Assembly: GCA_014762635.1 (NCBI GenBank)
Contig: JABURR010000061.1
Coordinates: forward strand, 80,185-144,184
From: Paracoccaceae bacterium
Lineage (GTDB): Bacteria > Pseudomonadota > Alphaproteobacteria > Rhodobacterales > Rhodobacteraceae
Direction of reading: 5' to 3'
DNA: 64,000 nt
Under the pieces are notes generated by a model. The model was not told where the DNA came from, made no database searches, and saw only the letters and a program-made list of their open reading frames with translations. A program made the translations under genes and the position numbers. This document shows positions 47,137 through 55,723 of the stretch, piece after piece (positions within the stretch are counted from its first letter, which is position 1; the number at the start of each line of letters is the position of its first letter).

Positions 47137-48435
47137 TCAGAGCAGGTGGCGGAGCGGTTGCTCCATGCGGCCTGCGAAATTGGTCAAAAGGGCGATTGCA
47201 GCACGCGCGTCCAGTTGACCCGGGCTGCATTCTAGGGTGATCGACAGGCCGTCGCCAGCCGACAGGATCGTCAGAACGGGGGCCTCTTCGGCGCCCATTT
47301 CCACACCGCTCAGGGCCGTGCCGCGCAGGTCGCGCACGATCAGGTCAGGGGCCTCTTCCCATGCGGTTACTTGCGACAAGGCCGGTTCGACCGGCACGGA
47401 ATAGGTCCGCGTCGCATCGAAACGCTCGACGGCGACCGTCACCGGGCCATCGGGCAGGCTTGCGCCCGCGAGACCGGCCAGCAGCGCATCGGCATCGCTT
47501 AGCCCTTGCGACTCCGCAGCCCAGGCGGCGAAAGCAGGCAGGCCGTCCTGTGCGGTCTGTGCCGTCAAGCGACGTGCGGCGGCGGCGCCGTCTTGCGGGG
47601 CAGCCGATGGCATGTTGCGCAGGGTTTCAAGGTCACGCACGTGGAATGGTTGGGGGTGCCCCGCCTTGGCCAGGCGTTCAAGGTCGAGCCCCTGTTCCAT
47701 CGCCAGCCGCCGCGCCTTGGGCGAGGCCAGGATGCGCCCGCTGGTCGGCTGTGGGACCGAGGCGGGTTGGGAGGCCGCCGCAGGTTTCGACGATTTCGCG
47801 GGCTGCGGCGCAGCGGCAGGAACTGCGGTGACGGGCGCTGGCGCCGAAGCTGCTTTGACCGAGCGAGCGACGGGCGCTGACGGTTTCTCGGCGCTGATGA
47901 TCGCGACCGGATCGCCCACGGGTACGTCTTCGCCCGGCTCGGCCAGGGTGGCGGCGAGAAAGCCGCTTGCGCCTGCAGGAACTTCCATGGTGCTTTTGTC
48001 GGTTTCCACCTCGAACAGCACATCATCGGCGGCAACCTCATCGCCGGGCGATTTCAGCCAGCTCACCAGAAGCCCGGTGTCTTGCGCCATGCCAAGCTGC
48101 GGCATGGTGACGGGCTTGCCCTCGGGCAAATCGTCCGCTGCGGATTCGGTAGGGGCTGCAGCTGTTGCCGGGGCAGGGCTATCACCCGCGCCCTCGGCAC
48201 TGTCCGAGATCCGCGCGATGACCTGGCCCACGGGCACGTCGTCGCCCTCGGCGGCGACCACGCCGGTCAGAAAGCCGTCGGCCTGCGCCTCGACCTCCAT
48301 CGTGGCCTTGTCGGTTTCCACCTCGAAAAGCGCATCGCCTTTTGCCACCGCATCGCCCGGTGCCTTCAGCCAGGACACGATCTTGCCCGCATCCTGCGCC
48401 ATGCCAAGCTGGGGCATCGTGACGTCATGCGGCAT
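47137..48435 (-). CDS. Lipoyl-carrier E2 piece with two lipoyl domains and a degenerate acyltransferase
   Basis: A 432-residue protein. Two lipoyl domains: modified Lys43 in FEVETDKATMEVEA and Lys147 in FEVETDKSTMEVPA, each starting with MPQLGMAQD. After an Ala/Pro linker, ILASPKARRLAMEQGLDLER is the E1/E3-binding motif near 233-255. The C-terminal 150 residues resemble an E2 fold but end LECSPGQLDARAAIALLTNF, without the HxxxDG active site. So this protein carries intermediates while the catalytic E2 is at 44799-45686. It overlaps the E1-beta gene by 11 bp. Confidence 0.85.
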   Translation of the reverse strand: MPHDVTMPQLGMAQDAGKIVSWLKAPGDAVAKGDALFEVETDKATMEVEAQADGFLTGVVAAEGDDVPVGQVIARISDSAEGAGDSPAPATAAAPTESAADDLPEGKPVTMPQLGMAQDTGLLVSWLKSPGDEVAADDVLFEVETDKSTMEVPAGASGFLAATLAEPGEDVPVGDPVAIISAEKPSAPVARSVKAASAPAPVTAVPAAAPQPAKSSKPAAASQPASVPQPTSGRILASPKARRLAMEQGLDLERLAKAGHPQPFHVRDLETLRNMPSAAPQDGAAAARRLTAQTAQDGLPAFAAWAAESQGLSDADALLAGLAGASLPDGPVTVAVERFDATRTYSVPVEPALSQVTAWEEAPDLIVRDLRGTALSGVEMGAEEAPVLTILSAGDGLSITLECSPGQLDARAAIALLTNFAGRMEQPLRHLL

Positions 48436-49420
48436 GGATCAACTCCCCGGCGCAAAGCTTGCGGGCGTTCTCGACCACGCGCTCGGGCGTGGGCACGGTG
48501 ATGTCCTCCAGCGCGGGCGAGAACGGCACGGGCACGTCCATCGCGCCCATCCGCAGCACTGGCGCGTCGAGATGATAGAAGGCCTTCTCGTTGAGCCGCG
48601 AGGCGATCTCGGCGGTGACGCCATAGCTCTGGTGGCCCTCATCGATCACGATGGCGCGCGAGGTCTTCCTGACGCTGTCGAGCAGGGTCTTTTCGTCCAG
48701 AGGCACGATGGTGCGCGGGTCGATGACCTCGGCCGAGATCCCTTCGGTGGCGAGCGTTTCCGCGGCCTTCTCGGCTACCTGCACCATCGAGGAGGTCGCG
48801 ATCAGGGTGATGTCGCTGCCTTCGCGCTTCACGTTCGCCTCGCCGAAGGGGATCAGGTATTCCTCTTCGGGCACCGGCGCCTTGTCCTGATACATGAGCT
48901 TGTCTTCGAAGATCACGACCGGGTTGTTGTCGCGGATCGCGGTTTTCATCAGGCCCTTGGCCTCGTAGGCCGAAGACGGCATCGCGACCTTCAGCCCCGG
49001 GATATGCGCCACCAGCGCCTGCAGCGACTGCGAGTGCTGCGCGGCAGAGCGGCGGGTCGCGCCAAGGTTGGTGCGCAGCACAAGCGGAACGGTGAGCTTG
49101 CCACCCGACATGTAATGGGTCTTGGCGGCCTGGTTGCAGAGCTGGTCCATGATCAGGAAGATGAAATCCCCGAACATCAGGTCCACGACAGGGCGCGCGC
49201 CGGTCATCGCAGCGCCGACGGCCATGCCCATGAAGCCGGGCTCGGCGATTGGCGTGTCGATCACGCGGTCGGTGCCGAATTCCTCGACCAGTCCGCTCAG
49301 AACCTTGAAGGGCGTGCCCGCCTCGGCGACATCCTCACCGATGATGAAGACCTTGGGGTCGCGGCGCATTTCCTCGGCCAGGGCCTCGTTCACGGCCTGG
49401 GATAGGGTGATATTTCGCAT
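48425..49420 (-). CDS. 2-oxoacid dehydrogenase E1 beta subunit
   Basis: A 331-residue transketolase-like beta subunit. Motifs: VFIIGEDVAEAGTPFKVLSG, IAEPGFMGMAVGAAMTGARP, and VIDPRTIVPLDEKTLLDSVR near 230-250, which match acetoin and pyruvate dehydrogenase E1 beta (AcoB-like). With E1 alpha it forms the thiamine-diphosphate-dependent alpha2beta2 decarboxylase. ATG 49420 has GAGGAGAG upstream; 10 bp separate it from E1 alpha. Confidence 0.93.
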   Translation of the reverse strand: MRNITLSQAVNEALAEEMRRDPKVFIIGEDVAEAGTPFKVLSGLVEEFGTDRVIDTPIAEPGFMGMAVGAAMTGARPVVDLMFGDFIFLIMDQLCNQAAKTHYMSGGKLTVPLVLRTNLGATRRSAAQHSQSLQALVAHIPGLKVAMPSSAYEAKGLMKTAIRDNNPVVIFEDKLMYQDKAPVPEEEYLIPFGEANVKREGSDITLIATSSMVQVAEKAAETLATEGISAEVIDPRTIVPLDEKTLLDSVRKTSRAIVIDEGHQSYGVTAEIASRLNEKAFYHLDAPVLRMGAMDVPVPFSPALEDITVPTPERVVENARKLCAGELIHAA

Positions 49421-49430
49421 CGGTCTCTCC

Positions 49431-50408
49431 TCAGTCCGCGTAGACGTGCATGTCGACTTCGTTGACGGGCGGGTAGGCGGCGGCCTCGGCATAGGCGACG
49501 GCCTCGGCGGCGTCCTTCTCGATCTCGGCGTTCATCGCTTCGATCTCGTCCTCGGTGGCGATGCCCTCGCTCACCAGGAAGGAGCGGAGCCGGATGATCG
49601 GGTCGCGGTTTTCCTTCCAGTCCTTTTCTTCGTCCTTGGAGCGGTAATACTCGCGGTTGATGTCGCCCACATGGTGGCCATGGTAGCGATAGGTCATCAG
49701 TTCCATGAAGAACGGGCCTTCGCCCTTGCGGGCGCGGGCGACGAGCTTCTGAGTCAGGTCATTGACCGCCAGAACGTCCTGGCCATCCACCTGGTGCGCC
49801 TCGATCCCGAAGGCCTCAGCCCGGGCGGTGATGGAGCCGGCGGCGATTTCCTCGGTCTTGGTGTATTCTGAATAGCCGTTGTTCTCGCAGGCGTAGATGA
49901 CCGGCAGGTTCCACAGCGCGGCCATGTTCATCACCTCGTACATCAGGCCCTGCGCGGTGGCGCCGTCGCCGAAGAAGCAGACGGTCACGTCGTCGGAGCC
50001 CTGCAGCTTGGCGCGCAGGGCCGAGCCGGTGGCGATCCCCATGGATCCGCCGACGATGGCGTTCGCGCCCAGGTTGCCGTGGCTCTGGTCGGCGATATGC
50101 ATCGACCCGCCCTTGCCGCGGCAATAGCCCTCGGCCTTGCCCAGCAATTCGCAGAACATCTCCTTGAACTCAGCGCCCTTGGCCACGCAATGCCCGTGGC
50201 CGCGGTGGGTCGAGGTGATGCGGTCGTCGTCGGTCAGCGCTTCGCAGATGCCCACGGCGACGGCTTCCTCGCCGGAGTACATATGGGTCAGTCCCGGCAT
50301 CTTGGCCGAGAGATAAAGCTGGTTGGCGTTGTCCTCGAAGGCGCGGATGCGCACCATCTGGCGGTACATCCGAAGATAGTCCTCGGTGTTTGTCTTGGCT
50401 TTGGGCAT
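49431..50408 (-). CDS. 2-oxoacid dehydrogenase E1 alpha subunit (AcoA/PdhA-like)
   Basis: A 325-residue E1 alpha. It contains the thiamine-diphosphate motif GDGATAQGLMYEVMNMAALW ending in ACENN, and RGHGHCVAKGAEFKEMFCEL and GKGGSMHIADQSHGNLGANA, the AcoA/PdhA hallmarks. It starts the oxoacid dehydrogenase block. Start 50408 follows GAGGAACCCG. No E3 gene is in the operon, so a shared lipoamide dehydrogenase must be used. Pyruvate, acetoin and branched 2-oxoacids are all possible substrates. Confidence 0.93.
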   Translation of the reverse strand: MPKAKTNTEDYLRMYRQMVRIRAFEDNANQLYLSAKMPGLTHMYSGEEAVAVGICEALTDDDRITSTHRGHGHCVAKGAEFKEMFCELLGKAEGYCRGKGGSMHIADQSHGNLGANAIVGGSMGIATGSALRAKLQGSDDVTVCFFGDGATAQGLMYEVMNMAALWNLPVIYACENNGYSEYTKTEEIAAGSITARAEAFGIEAHQVDGQDVLAVNDLTQKLVARARKGEGPFFMELMTYRYHGHHVGDINREYYRSKDEEKDWKENRDPIIRLRSFLVSEGIATEDEIEAMNAEIEKDAAEAVAYAEAAAYPPVNEVDMHVYAD

Positions 50409-50481
50409 CGGGTTCCTCATAAGAGCGGGCGGCAGAAAACCCGCCCCGCGCACAGGGCGCGGAACGGGATCGATCCTCCGC

Positions 50482-51780
50482 TCAGTAGCGGTTGGCGATC
50501 GGCAGTTCTTCGGCAGGGAAGAGCGAGATGACCTCACATCCCGTATCAGTCACGACGACCTCTTCCTCGATCCGTGCAGCCGAGTAACCATCGGCGGCCG
50601 GGCAGTAGGTCTCGAGCGCGAAGACCATGCCGGTCTGGATCTCCATCGGGTGATCGAGGCTGACCGCACGGCTAATGATCGGCCGCTCGTGCAGCGCCAG
50701 GCCAAGGCCATGGCCGAACTGCAGGCCGAAGGCGGAGGCCTCGTCCGGGAAGCCGAATTCCTCGGCCTTGGGCCAGACCTCGGCCACCTTGTCGGTGCTA
50801 ACGCCCGGTTTGATCATCGCGATCGAGGCGTCGATCCACTCCCGCGCCTTCACGTAGGCGTCGTTCTGCGCGGGGGTCGCGCGGCCGATGTTGAAGGTCC
50901 GGTAATAGCAGGTCCGGTAGCCCTGGTAGGACTGCAGGATGTCGAAGAACGCCTGGTCGCCGGGGCGGAAGTAGCGGTCGGTGAAGTTGTGCGGATGCGG
51001 GTTGCAACGCTCGCCCGAGATGGCGTTGATCGCTTCGACGTCATCCGAACCCATCTCGTAGAGCATCTTATTCGACAGGGCGACGATGTCATTCTCGCGC
51101 ACGCCGGGTTTCAGCTCTTCGTAGATCATGTGGTACACGCCATCGACCATGCTGGCCGCCTGGGTCAGAAGCTGGATCTCGTCCCAGTTCTTGATCTCGC
51201 GCGCGGCAAGCATGATCTGCTGACCGTCCACGACGTTGATACCCTCTTCCTTGAGCGCATGGAACATCGCGGTTTCCGCGTAGTCCACGCCCACCGGCAT
51301 GTCGGCCATGCCAGCATCGCGGATCAGGCCCGCGATCTCCTTGGCGTATTTGCGCATCAGGCCGAACTCGGGCGGGATCGTCCCGCGCATGCCCACGACA
51401 CCAGCGCGGCAATGGTCCGGGACCAGCCAGTCCGAGTACTTCTTGTGGTGCATGGCCGCAGAGCCGAAGTCCCACACGTAGGGCGCGTCATCGCCGGTAA
51501 GCAGGCAGAAGCGGCACATCTTGTCCCGTTCCCACTCGCCGATCTTGGTGGCAGAGACGTAGCGGATGTTGTTGACGTCGAACAGCAACAGGGTCCCGGC
51601 ATTCGACGCCTGCAACGCCTGCCGCGTCCGGGCCAGGCGGTAGCGGCGCAGCCGGTCGTGATCGATCCGGCGCTCGAAATCCACCGAGGTGTGACCCCAG
51701 GCGGGAAGGCGACCTTCCCATCTCCAATCGGGTTCAAGATCCTGCGGGGTCAGCAGGTTGGGCATAAGCGCGCGTGACAT
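50482..51780 (-). CDS. M24-fold metallopeptidase-like protein with an altered metal ligand
   Basis: A 432-residue creatinase/aminopeptidase P-fold protein. Metal-site motifs are GDQAFFDILQSYQGYRTCYY, GHGLGLALHERPII, FALETYCP and IEEEVVV. The usual ligands are Asp, Asp, His, Glu, Glu; here the second Asp (11 residues after the first) is Cys. The N-terminal domain (LLLFDVNNIRYVSA, then APYVWDFGSAAMHHKKYSDW) resembles non-peptidase members such as DddP (DMSP lyase) and ectoine hydrolase. I call only the fold. It lies between the SDR and E1 alpha with 61-73 bp gaps. Confidence 0.85.
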   Translation of the reverse strand: MSRALMPNLLTPQDLEPDWRWEGRLPAWGHTSVDFERRIDHDRLRRYRLARTRQALQASNAGTLLLFDVNNIRYVSATKIGEWERDKMCRFCLLTGDDAPYVWDFGSAAMHHKKYSDWLVPDHCRAGVVGMRGTIPPEFGLMRKYAKEIAGLIRDAGMADMPVGVDYAETAMFHALKEEGINVVDGQQIMLAAREIKNWDEIQLLTQAASMVDGVYHMIYEELKPGVRENDIVALSNKMLYEMGSDDVEAINAISGERCNPHPHNFTDRYFRPGDQAFFDILQSYQGYRTCYYRTFNIGRATPAQNDAYVKAREWIDASIAMIKPGVSTDKVAEVWPKAEEFGFPDEASAFGLQFGHGLGLALHERPIISRAVSLDHPMEIQTGMVFALETYCPAADGYSAARIEEEVVVTDTGCEVISLFPAEELPIANRY

Positions 51781-51841
51781 GTGGTTCTCCTTCGGCGCGT
51801 TCGGGCCGCGCCGGTTATGTGAATTGGGGGTTGTCAGTCGG

Positions 51842-52651
51842 TTACTGGATGCACCAGCCGCCATCGATGTGGATCATCTGGCCGGTCATGTAGTCGCTGT
51901 CGTCGCTGGCCAGGAAGGACGCCGTGCCGACGATATCCTTGGGATAGGAGACACGCTTGATCTGTAGCGCGTCGCGGACGATGTCCTCGTAGGCTTGGCC
52001 CTCTTTCTGCTTGAAGCCGATGTCCACCAGGTCCTTGTCGAGCTGCTCCCAAAGCGGGGTGACCACCACGCCGGGCGCATAGCCGTTGACGGTGATGTTG
52101 TGTTCGGCCAGGCCCACGGCACCGCAATGGGTCAGCGCAAGGCAGCCGTATTTCGAGGTGCAGTAGACGGTCACGTCCACCAGCGGCTTGCGCGAGGCGA
52201 TGGAGCCCACGTTGATGATCTTGTAGGGATGATCTTCCATCGGACCCTGGGCGATCATCTGCTTGGCGGTCTCCTGCATGCCAAGCCACATCGCCTTGGT
52301 GTTGACGTTCATGATCATGTCCCAGTTGTCTTCGTCGATATCCATGAAGAACCGGGGCTTGTTCAGGCCCGCGTTGAAAAGCCCCACGTTGATCGAGCCG
52401 AAAGCCTCGACCGTCGCGGCGACGGCAGCGGCGTTATCCTCGCGCTTGGTCACGTCCATCTTGACCGCAATCGCCTTGCCGTTGCCTGCCGCGTTGATCT
52501 TGTCCGCGACCTTCTGCGCTTCGTCGCCATCCAGGTCGCCGATGCAGACATTCGCGCCCTGGACGGCGAAGGCCTCGGCATTGGCGGCGCCCATTCCGCG
52601 GGCTGCGCCGGTGATCAGGATGTTCTTTCCGTTGAGGCGATTGGGGTCCAT
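51842..52651 (-). CDS. Short-chain dehydrogenase/reductase of the leftward operon
   Basis: A 269-residue SDR. Cofactor motif LITGAARGMGAANAEAF, acidic residue in CIGDLDGDE indicating NAD, FNAG, catalytic Ser in NVGSIASR and YCTSK. It ends with DYMTGQMIHIDGGWCIQ. It is a clear paralogue of the SDR at 55724-56521 in the divergent operon, so the two may act on stereoisomers or successive steps. It starts 10 bp after the regulator gene. Confidence 0.92.
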   Translation of the reverse strand: MDPNRLNGKNILITGAARGMGAANAEAFAVQGANVCIGDLDGDEAQKVADKINAAGNGKAIAVKMDVTKREDNAAAVAATVEAFGSINVGLFNAGLNKPRFFMDIDEDNWDMIMNVNTKAMWLGMQETAKQMIAQGPMEDHPYKIINVGSIASRKPLVDVTVYCTSKYGCLALTHCGAVGLAEHNITVNGYAPGVVVTPLWEQLDKDLVDIGFKQKEGQAYEDIVRDALQIKRVSYPKDIVGTASFLASDDSDYMTGQMIHIDGGWCIQ

Positions 52652-52661
52652 GATTTCCTCC

Positions 52662-54488
52662 CTAGGGTGATGACCGTTTCATGATTTCCTCGGCGCGGGA
52701 CTGGACCCGTGCCAAAGCGTCGGCAGGGGTGACGACCCCCCGCAGCATGTCGTGCAACTCAAGGCCGCAGACGTGGATGATGTCCGAGATCTGCGGGATC
52801 GGCGGGCGCGGCCAGAACTGAAGCTCGTCCCGCCACGACATCTGGTCCACCAGTTCGAAGATCGGAGAGAGCTGCCGCACCTCGGGGTCCGCGCCAACCG
52901 AATAGCGTGGTGCGGTGCGGCTGCCGTTTTGCGCATAGAGCTTCTGGGCGGCCGGCGAGGTGAAGGCGATGAGCGCCTCGACCGCGTCGGGAAGCCGGTC
53001 TTTCGCCAGATTGCTCGGCACGCACAGAACGTATCCGCCAACGGGCGCGATGGGGGCGCCCTCGGGCCCGTGCGGGTGCGGCAGATAGCCGGTGTTGCCA
53101 TGGGCGGGGCAGGTTTCGTCGAGTTCGAAATACGGTGCCAGCAGCGTGTAGCCATAGGCCATGGCGATCTTGCCCGCCGCATAAGGGCGGACCCGCTCGT
53201 ACCAGGACATGGACAGGATGTCCGGTGGCGAGAAATCCATGAGCTGCATGAGGTAGTTGGCCGCCGCGTGGGCGCGTTCGCTGTCGAGCATCGGTCGGAA
53301 GTCGCGGCCGTCCAGGTGGTCGGCATCATAGCCGCCGGCAATCTTGGGCAGATCGATGATCGGCTGGCCGAAGGCCGCGCAGGTCATCATGAAGGTGTGT
53401 CCCAGCGCGGTTCCGCGCGCCGCGTTCCAGGCCACGCCATAGCGCCCGTTTCGCGGATCGTGAAAGCGCCGCGCGGCCTCGATCACCTTCTCGGTTGTCG
53501 CGGGTGGCTCCAGCCCTTCGTGGGCGAACCAGTCCTTGCGATAGAACAGCAGTTCCGGCGTGGTCTGGCTCGGAACGCCGTAGGGCACACCATTCCAATG
53601 GGCCGCGCGCCATCCGGCGGTGTGAAAATCGCTGGGATCGAGACGGTCGATATCCATGACCGAGTGCAGCGGGCGGATGATCCCCTTTTTCACGAACTCC
53701 CCGAGCCAGGGCAGGTCGATGGCGATCAGGTCATAACGGCTTCTGCTGCGTTCGGCGTTACGCAACGCTTCCTCGCGCAGTCGGTCGATGGAGAAGGCGC
53801 GCTGGTGAATGTCGGTGCCGACGATCTGCTCGAACTGGCGCTTGAGGTTCTTCATCACCATGAACGTCGGGTCACCGTGCACCAGGATGCGGACCCCGCC
53901 GGAAAGCTTCAGCGGGGTTTGCAGCGCGTGCGGCGGCGCGATCTTGGACTGGCCGGGCAAGTAGGAACCGCCAAAATAGTAGTCCTGTGTCTCGGGGGTC
54001 TGCGCCGCACCGCCGAAGGCGGCGTGACCGATGCGGTCAATGCGGTCCGCCAACTGCTTGAACCGTTCGAGAAGGGCGGTGCTGGGATGCAGAGAGAAGC
54101 TCTTGCCGGTCTTCGTGCGGGGGCGCTGTTCGATCAGCCCGGCGGACTGGACCTCCCCGAGTTTGCGCACCGCAGTCGCGTAGGGAATTCCGGATGCGGC
54201 CACGATGGAGGAGGCCGACACCAGTCGCCCCTCGATATGGCTCCGCATCAGGTGCAGGATCATGTTCAGGTGTGGATTCGGGGTGTTGGGTTCGAGCGAG
54301 GTCTCGAGCTCCTCGCAGATTTCCGCGAGGAAGTGCACGACGCGCTCCACCTCGGCTTCAACCGGGGCGCCGGGCAAAAGATCGGAGACAGGCATCGCCT
54401 GTTGTCCAAATCGGATAGATCTTTCGGCCTGCTGGTGCATGATATCGTGAACGCGCGCTTGCTGTGGTTGATCTGGGCGACGTGACAT
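52662..54488 (-). CDS. Winged-helix DNA-binding domain fused to an ABC solute-binding fold (candidate solute-sensing regulator)
   Basis: A 608-residue protein without a signal peptide. Residues about 73-135 form a MarR-like winged helix (NMILHLMRSHIEGRLVSASS, then GIPYATAVRKLGEVQSAGLI, EQRPRTKTGK). Residues about 195-600 look like a family 1 extracellular sugar-binding protein (VRILVHGDPTFMVMKNLKRQ, FEQIVGTDIHQRA, NGVPYGVPSQTTPELLFYRK, FPP-like loops and SPAAQKLYAQNGSRTAPRYS). It is the first gene of the leftward operon and divergent from an ABC importer, with paired boxes in between. I infer a cytoplasmic regulator that senses the imported solute. RbsB-like domains in LacI regulators are familiar; a MalE-type fold behind a winged helix is unusual. 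Confidence 0.8.
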   Translation of the reverse strand: MSRRPDQPQQARVHDIMHQQAERSIRFGQQAMPVSDLLPGAPVEAEVERVVHFLAEICEELETSLEPNTPNPHLNMILHLMRSHIEGRLVSASSIVAASGIPYATAVRKLGEVQSAGLIEQRPRTKTGKSFSLHPSTALLERFKQLADRIDRIGHAAFGGAAQTPETQDYYFGGSYLPGQSKIAPPHALQTPLKLSGGVRILVHGDPTFMVMKNLKRQFEQIVGTDIHQRAFSIDRLREEALRNAERSRSRYDLIAIDLPWLGEFVKKGIIRPLHSVMDIDRLDPSDFHTAGWRAAHWNGVPYGVPSQTTPELLFYRKDWFAHEGLEPPATTEKVIEAARRFHDPRNGRYGVAWNAARGTALGHTFMMTCAAFGQPIIDLPKIAGGYDADHLDGRDFRPMLDSERAHAAANYLMQLMDFSPPDILSMSWYERVRPYAAGKIAMAYGYTLLAPYFELDETCPAHGNTGYLPHPHGPEGAPIAPVGGYVLCVPSNLAKDRLPDAVEALIAFTSPAAQKLYAQNGSRTAPRYSVGADPEVRQLSPIFELVDQMSWRDELQFWPRPPIPQISDIIHVCGLELHDMLRGVVTPADALARVQSRAEEIMKRSSP

Positions 54489-54543
54489 TGTCTGCTCCCC
54501 GGAAAATGTTCAGTTTGGAGGCGAAGTGGATAGGGGCGAATAA

Positions 54544-54578
54544 TCCAATATGGACAACAAAAAGTCCAATATGGATAA
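54544..54578. promoter_or_regulatory. Paired operator boxes between the two catabolic operons
   Basis: TCCAATATGGACAA (54544-54557) and TCCAATATGGATAA (54565-54578) lie exactly 21 bp apart, two helical turns. Each core is a palindrome, TCCA-ATA-TGGA. A third half-match, TGGACATCCA, follows at 54583-54592. It sits 56 bp from the regulator start and 116 bp before the binding-protein start. Probably bound by the winged-helix fusion protein. Confidence 0.65.
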
Positions 54579-54693
54579 AACGTGGACATCCAAAGCCCCC
54601 CAAACTGACGCTGTATATGTGCAGATTGCGCCGGGCGATTCCCCGAACGGGAGGCAGGGCAATCTCGAACGAACTCAAGGGGAGGACCCAATA

Positions 54694-55644
54694 ATGTCGC
54701 TATCGACCAAGATCGCACTCGCCGGAACCACGGCCCTGATGACCACCGCTGCCGCGGCCGAGACCGTGACCATCGGCATCACCCAGAACAACGTGGGCGT
54801 GGACAGCTACCAGACCACCTATGAAAAGGCGTTCATCGCGGCCGCCGACGCAAACGCGAACGTCGAGACCGTCGTTCTTGATGCTGGCGGCGACGTGGCG
54901 CGCCAGATCGCCCAGATGGAAGACCTGATCCAGCAGGAAGTCGATGCGATCATCATCTGGCCGACCAATGGCGAAGCCGTGATCCCCGCCGTCCGCAAGG
55001 CGCACCAGGCCGGCATCCCGGTGATCGTCACCAACTCGAACATCGCTGAGCAGGGCTTTGACTTCGTGGCCTCCTTCTCCGGCCCCGACAACATTACCCA
55101 GGGTCGGCGCTCGGCCGAGATCATGTGCGACAAGTTCACGGCCATGGGCATCGAGAACGAAGCCAAGGTCGTCCACATCACCGGCCAGCCGGGCTACACC
55201 ACCGCGATCGAGCGTGCCAAGGGCTTCAATGACCGCCTTCCGGAAGTCTGCCCTAACGTGGAGCAGATCGACCAGCAGCCGGGCGACTGGAACCGCGAGA
55301 AGTCGCAGCAGGTCATGGAAGCCTTCCTCGTCAAGTATGACGACATCGATGGCGTCTATGCCGGTGACGACAACATGGGCGTCGGCGCGCTGAACGCTGC
55401 CAAGGCCGCGGGCCGCGAGGGCATCATCTTCGTTGGCGCGACGAACTTCGCCGTGGGTTACGAGGCGATGGCTGCCGGTGAATACTGGGGCTCGATCTAC
55501 CAGTCGCCGGTCGATGACGCGAAGGCCGCGCTTCAGACCGCGATCGACGTGCTGGACGGCAAGGACGTTCCGTTCCTGAACTACTTCGACACGCCGAAGA
55601 TCACCCAGGACAACATGGATCAGTACGACAAGCCCGTCTTCTGA
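54694..55644 (+). CDS. RbsB-type sugar ABC transporter substrate-binding protein
   Basis: A 316-residue periplasmic binding protein of the ribose/polyol class. Sec signal MSLSTKIALAGTTALMTTAA, mature near AAETVTIG. The core begins VTIGITQNNVGVDSYQTTYE and has QMEDLIQQEVDAIIIWPTNG, the family's hinge-strand motif. ATG 54694 has GGGGAGG upstream; 48 extra upstream codons overlap the operator and are rejected. Ligand unknown, probably a sugar or polyol. First gene of the rightward operon. Confidence 0.93.
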   Translation: MSLSTKIALAGTTALMTTAAAAETVTIGITQNNVGVDSYQTTYEKAFIAAADANANVETVVLDAGGDVARQIAQMEDLIQQEVDAIIIWPTNGEAVIPAVRKAHQAGIPVIVTNSNIAEQGFDFVASFSGPDNITQGRRSAEIMCDKFTAMGIENEAKVVHITGQPGYTTAIERAKGFNDRLPEVCPNVEQIDQQPGDWNREKSQQVMEAFLVKYDDIDGVYAGDDNMGVGALNAAKAAGREGIIFVGATNFAVGYEAMAAGEYWGSIYQSPVDDAKAALQTAIDVLDGKDVPFLNYFDTPKITQDNMDQYDKPVF

Positions 55645-55658
55645 TCTCCTCCCGGGAT

Positions 55659-55685
55659 GCGCGGGGCGACATGGTCGCCTCGCGC
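55659..55685 (+). promoter_or_regulatory. Hairpin after the binding-protein gene
   Basis: GCGCGGGGCGAC and GTCGCCTCGCGC pair in a 12-bp stem (one G-U) around a 3-nt loop, 15 bp past the binding-protein stop, followed by GTTTCATTT. It probably attenuates transcription or protects the upstream message so that binding protein exceeds the permease subunits, as in the nucleoside operon. Confidence 0.6.
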
Positions 55686-55723
55686 GTTTCATTTCAAGAA
55701 CATCATGAATGGGGAGAGGCGGT

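Noticed and set aside
50482..51780. DMSP lyase DddP
   Set aside because: The fold and N-terminal pattern are similar, but one metal ligand differs and the catabolic context is a sugar-type regulon; fold-level naming is safer.
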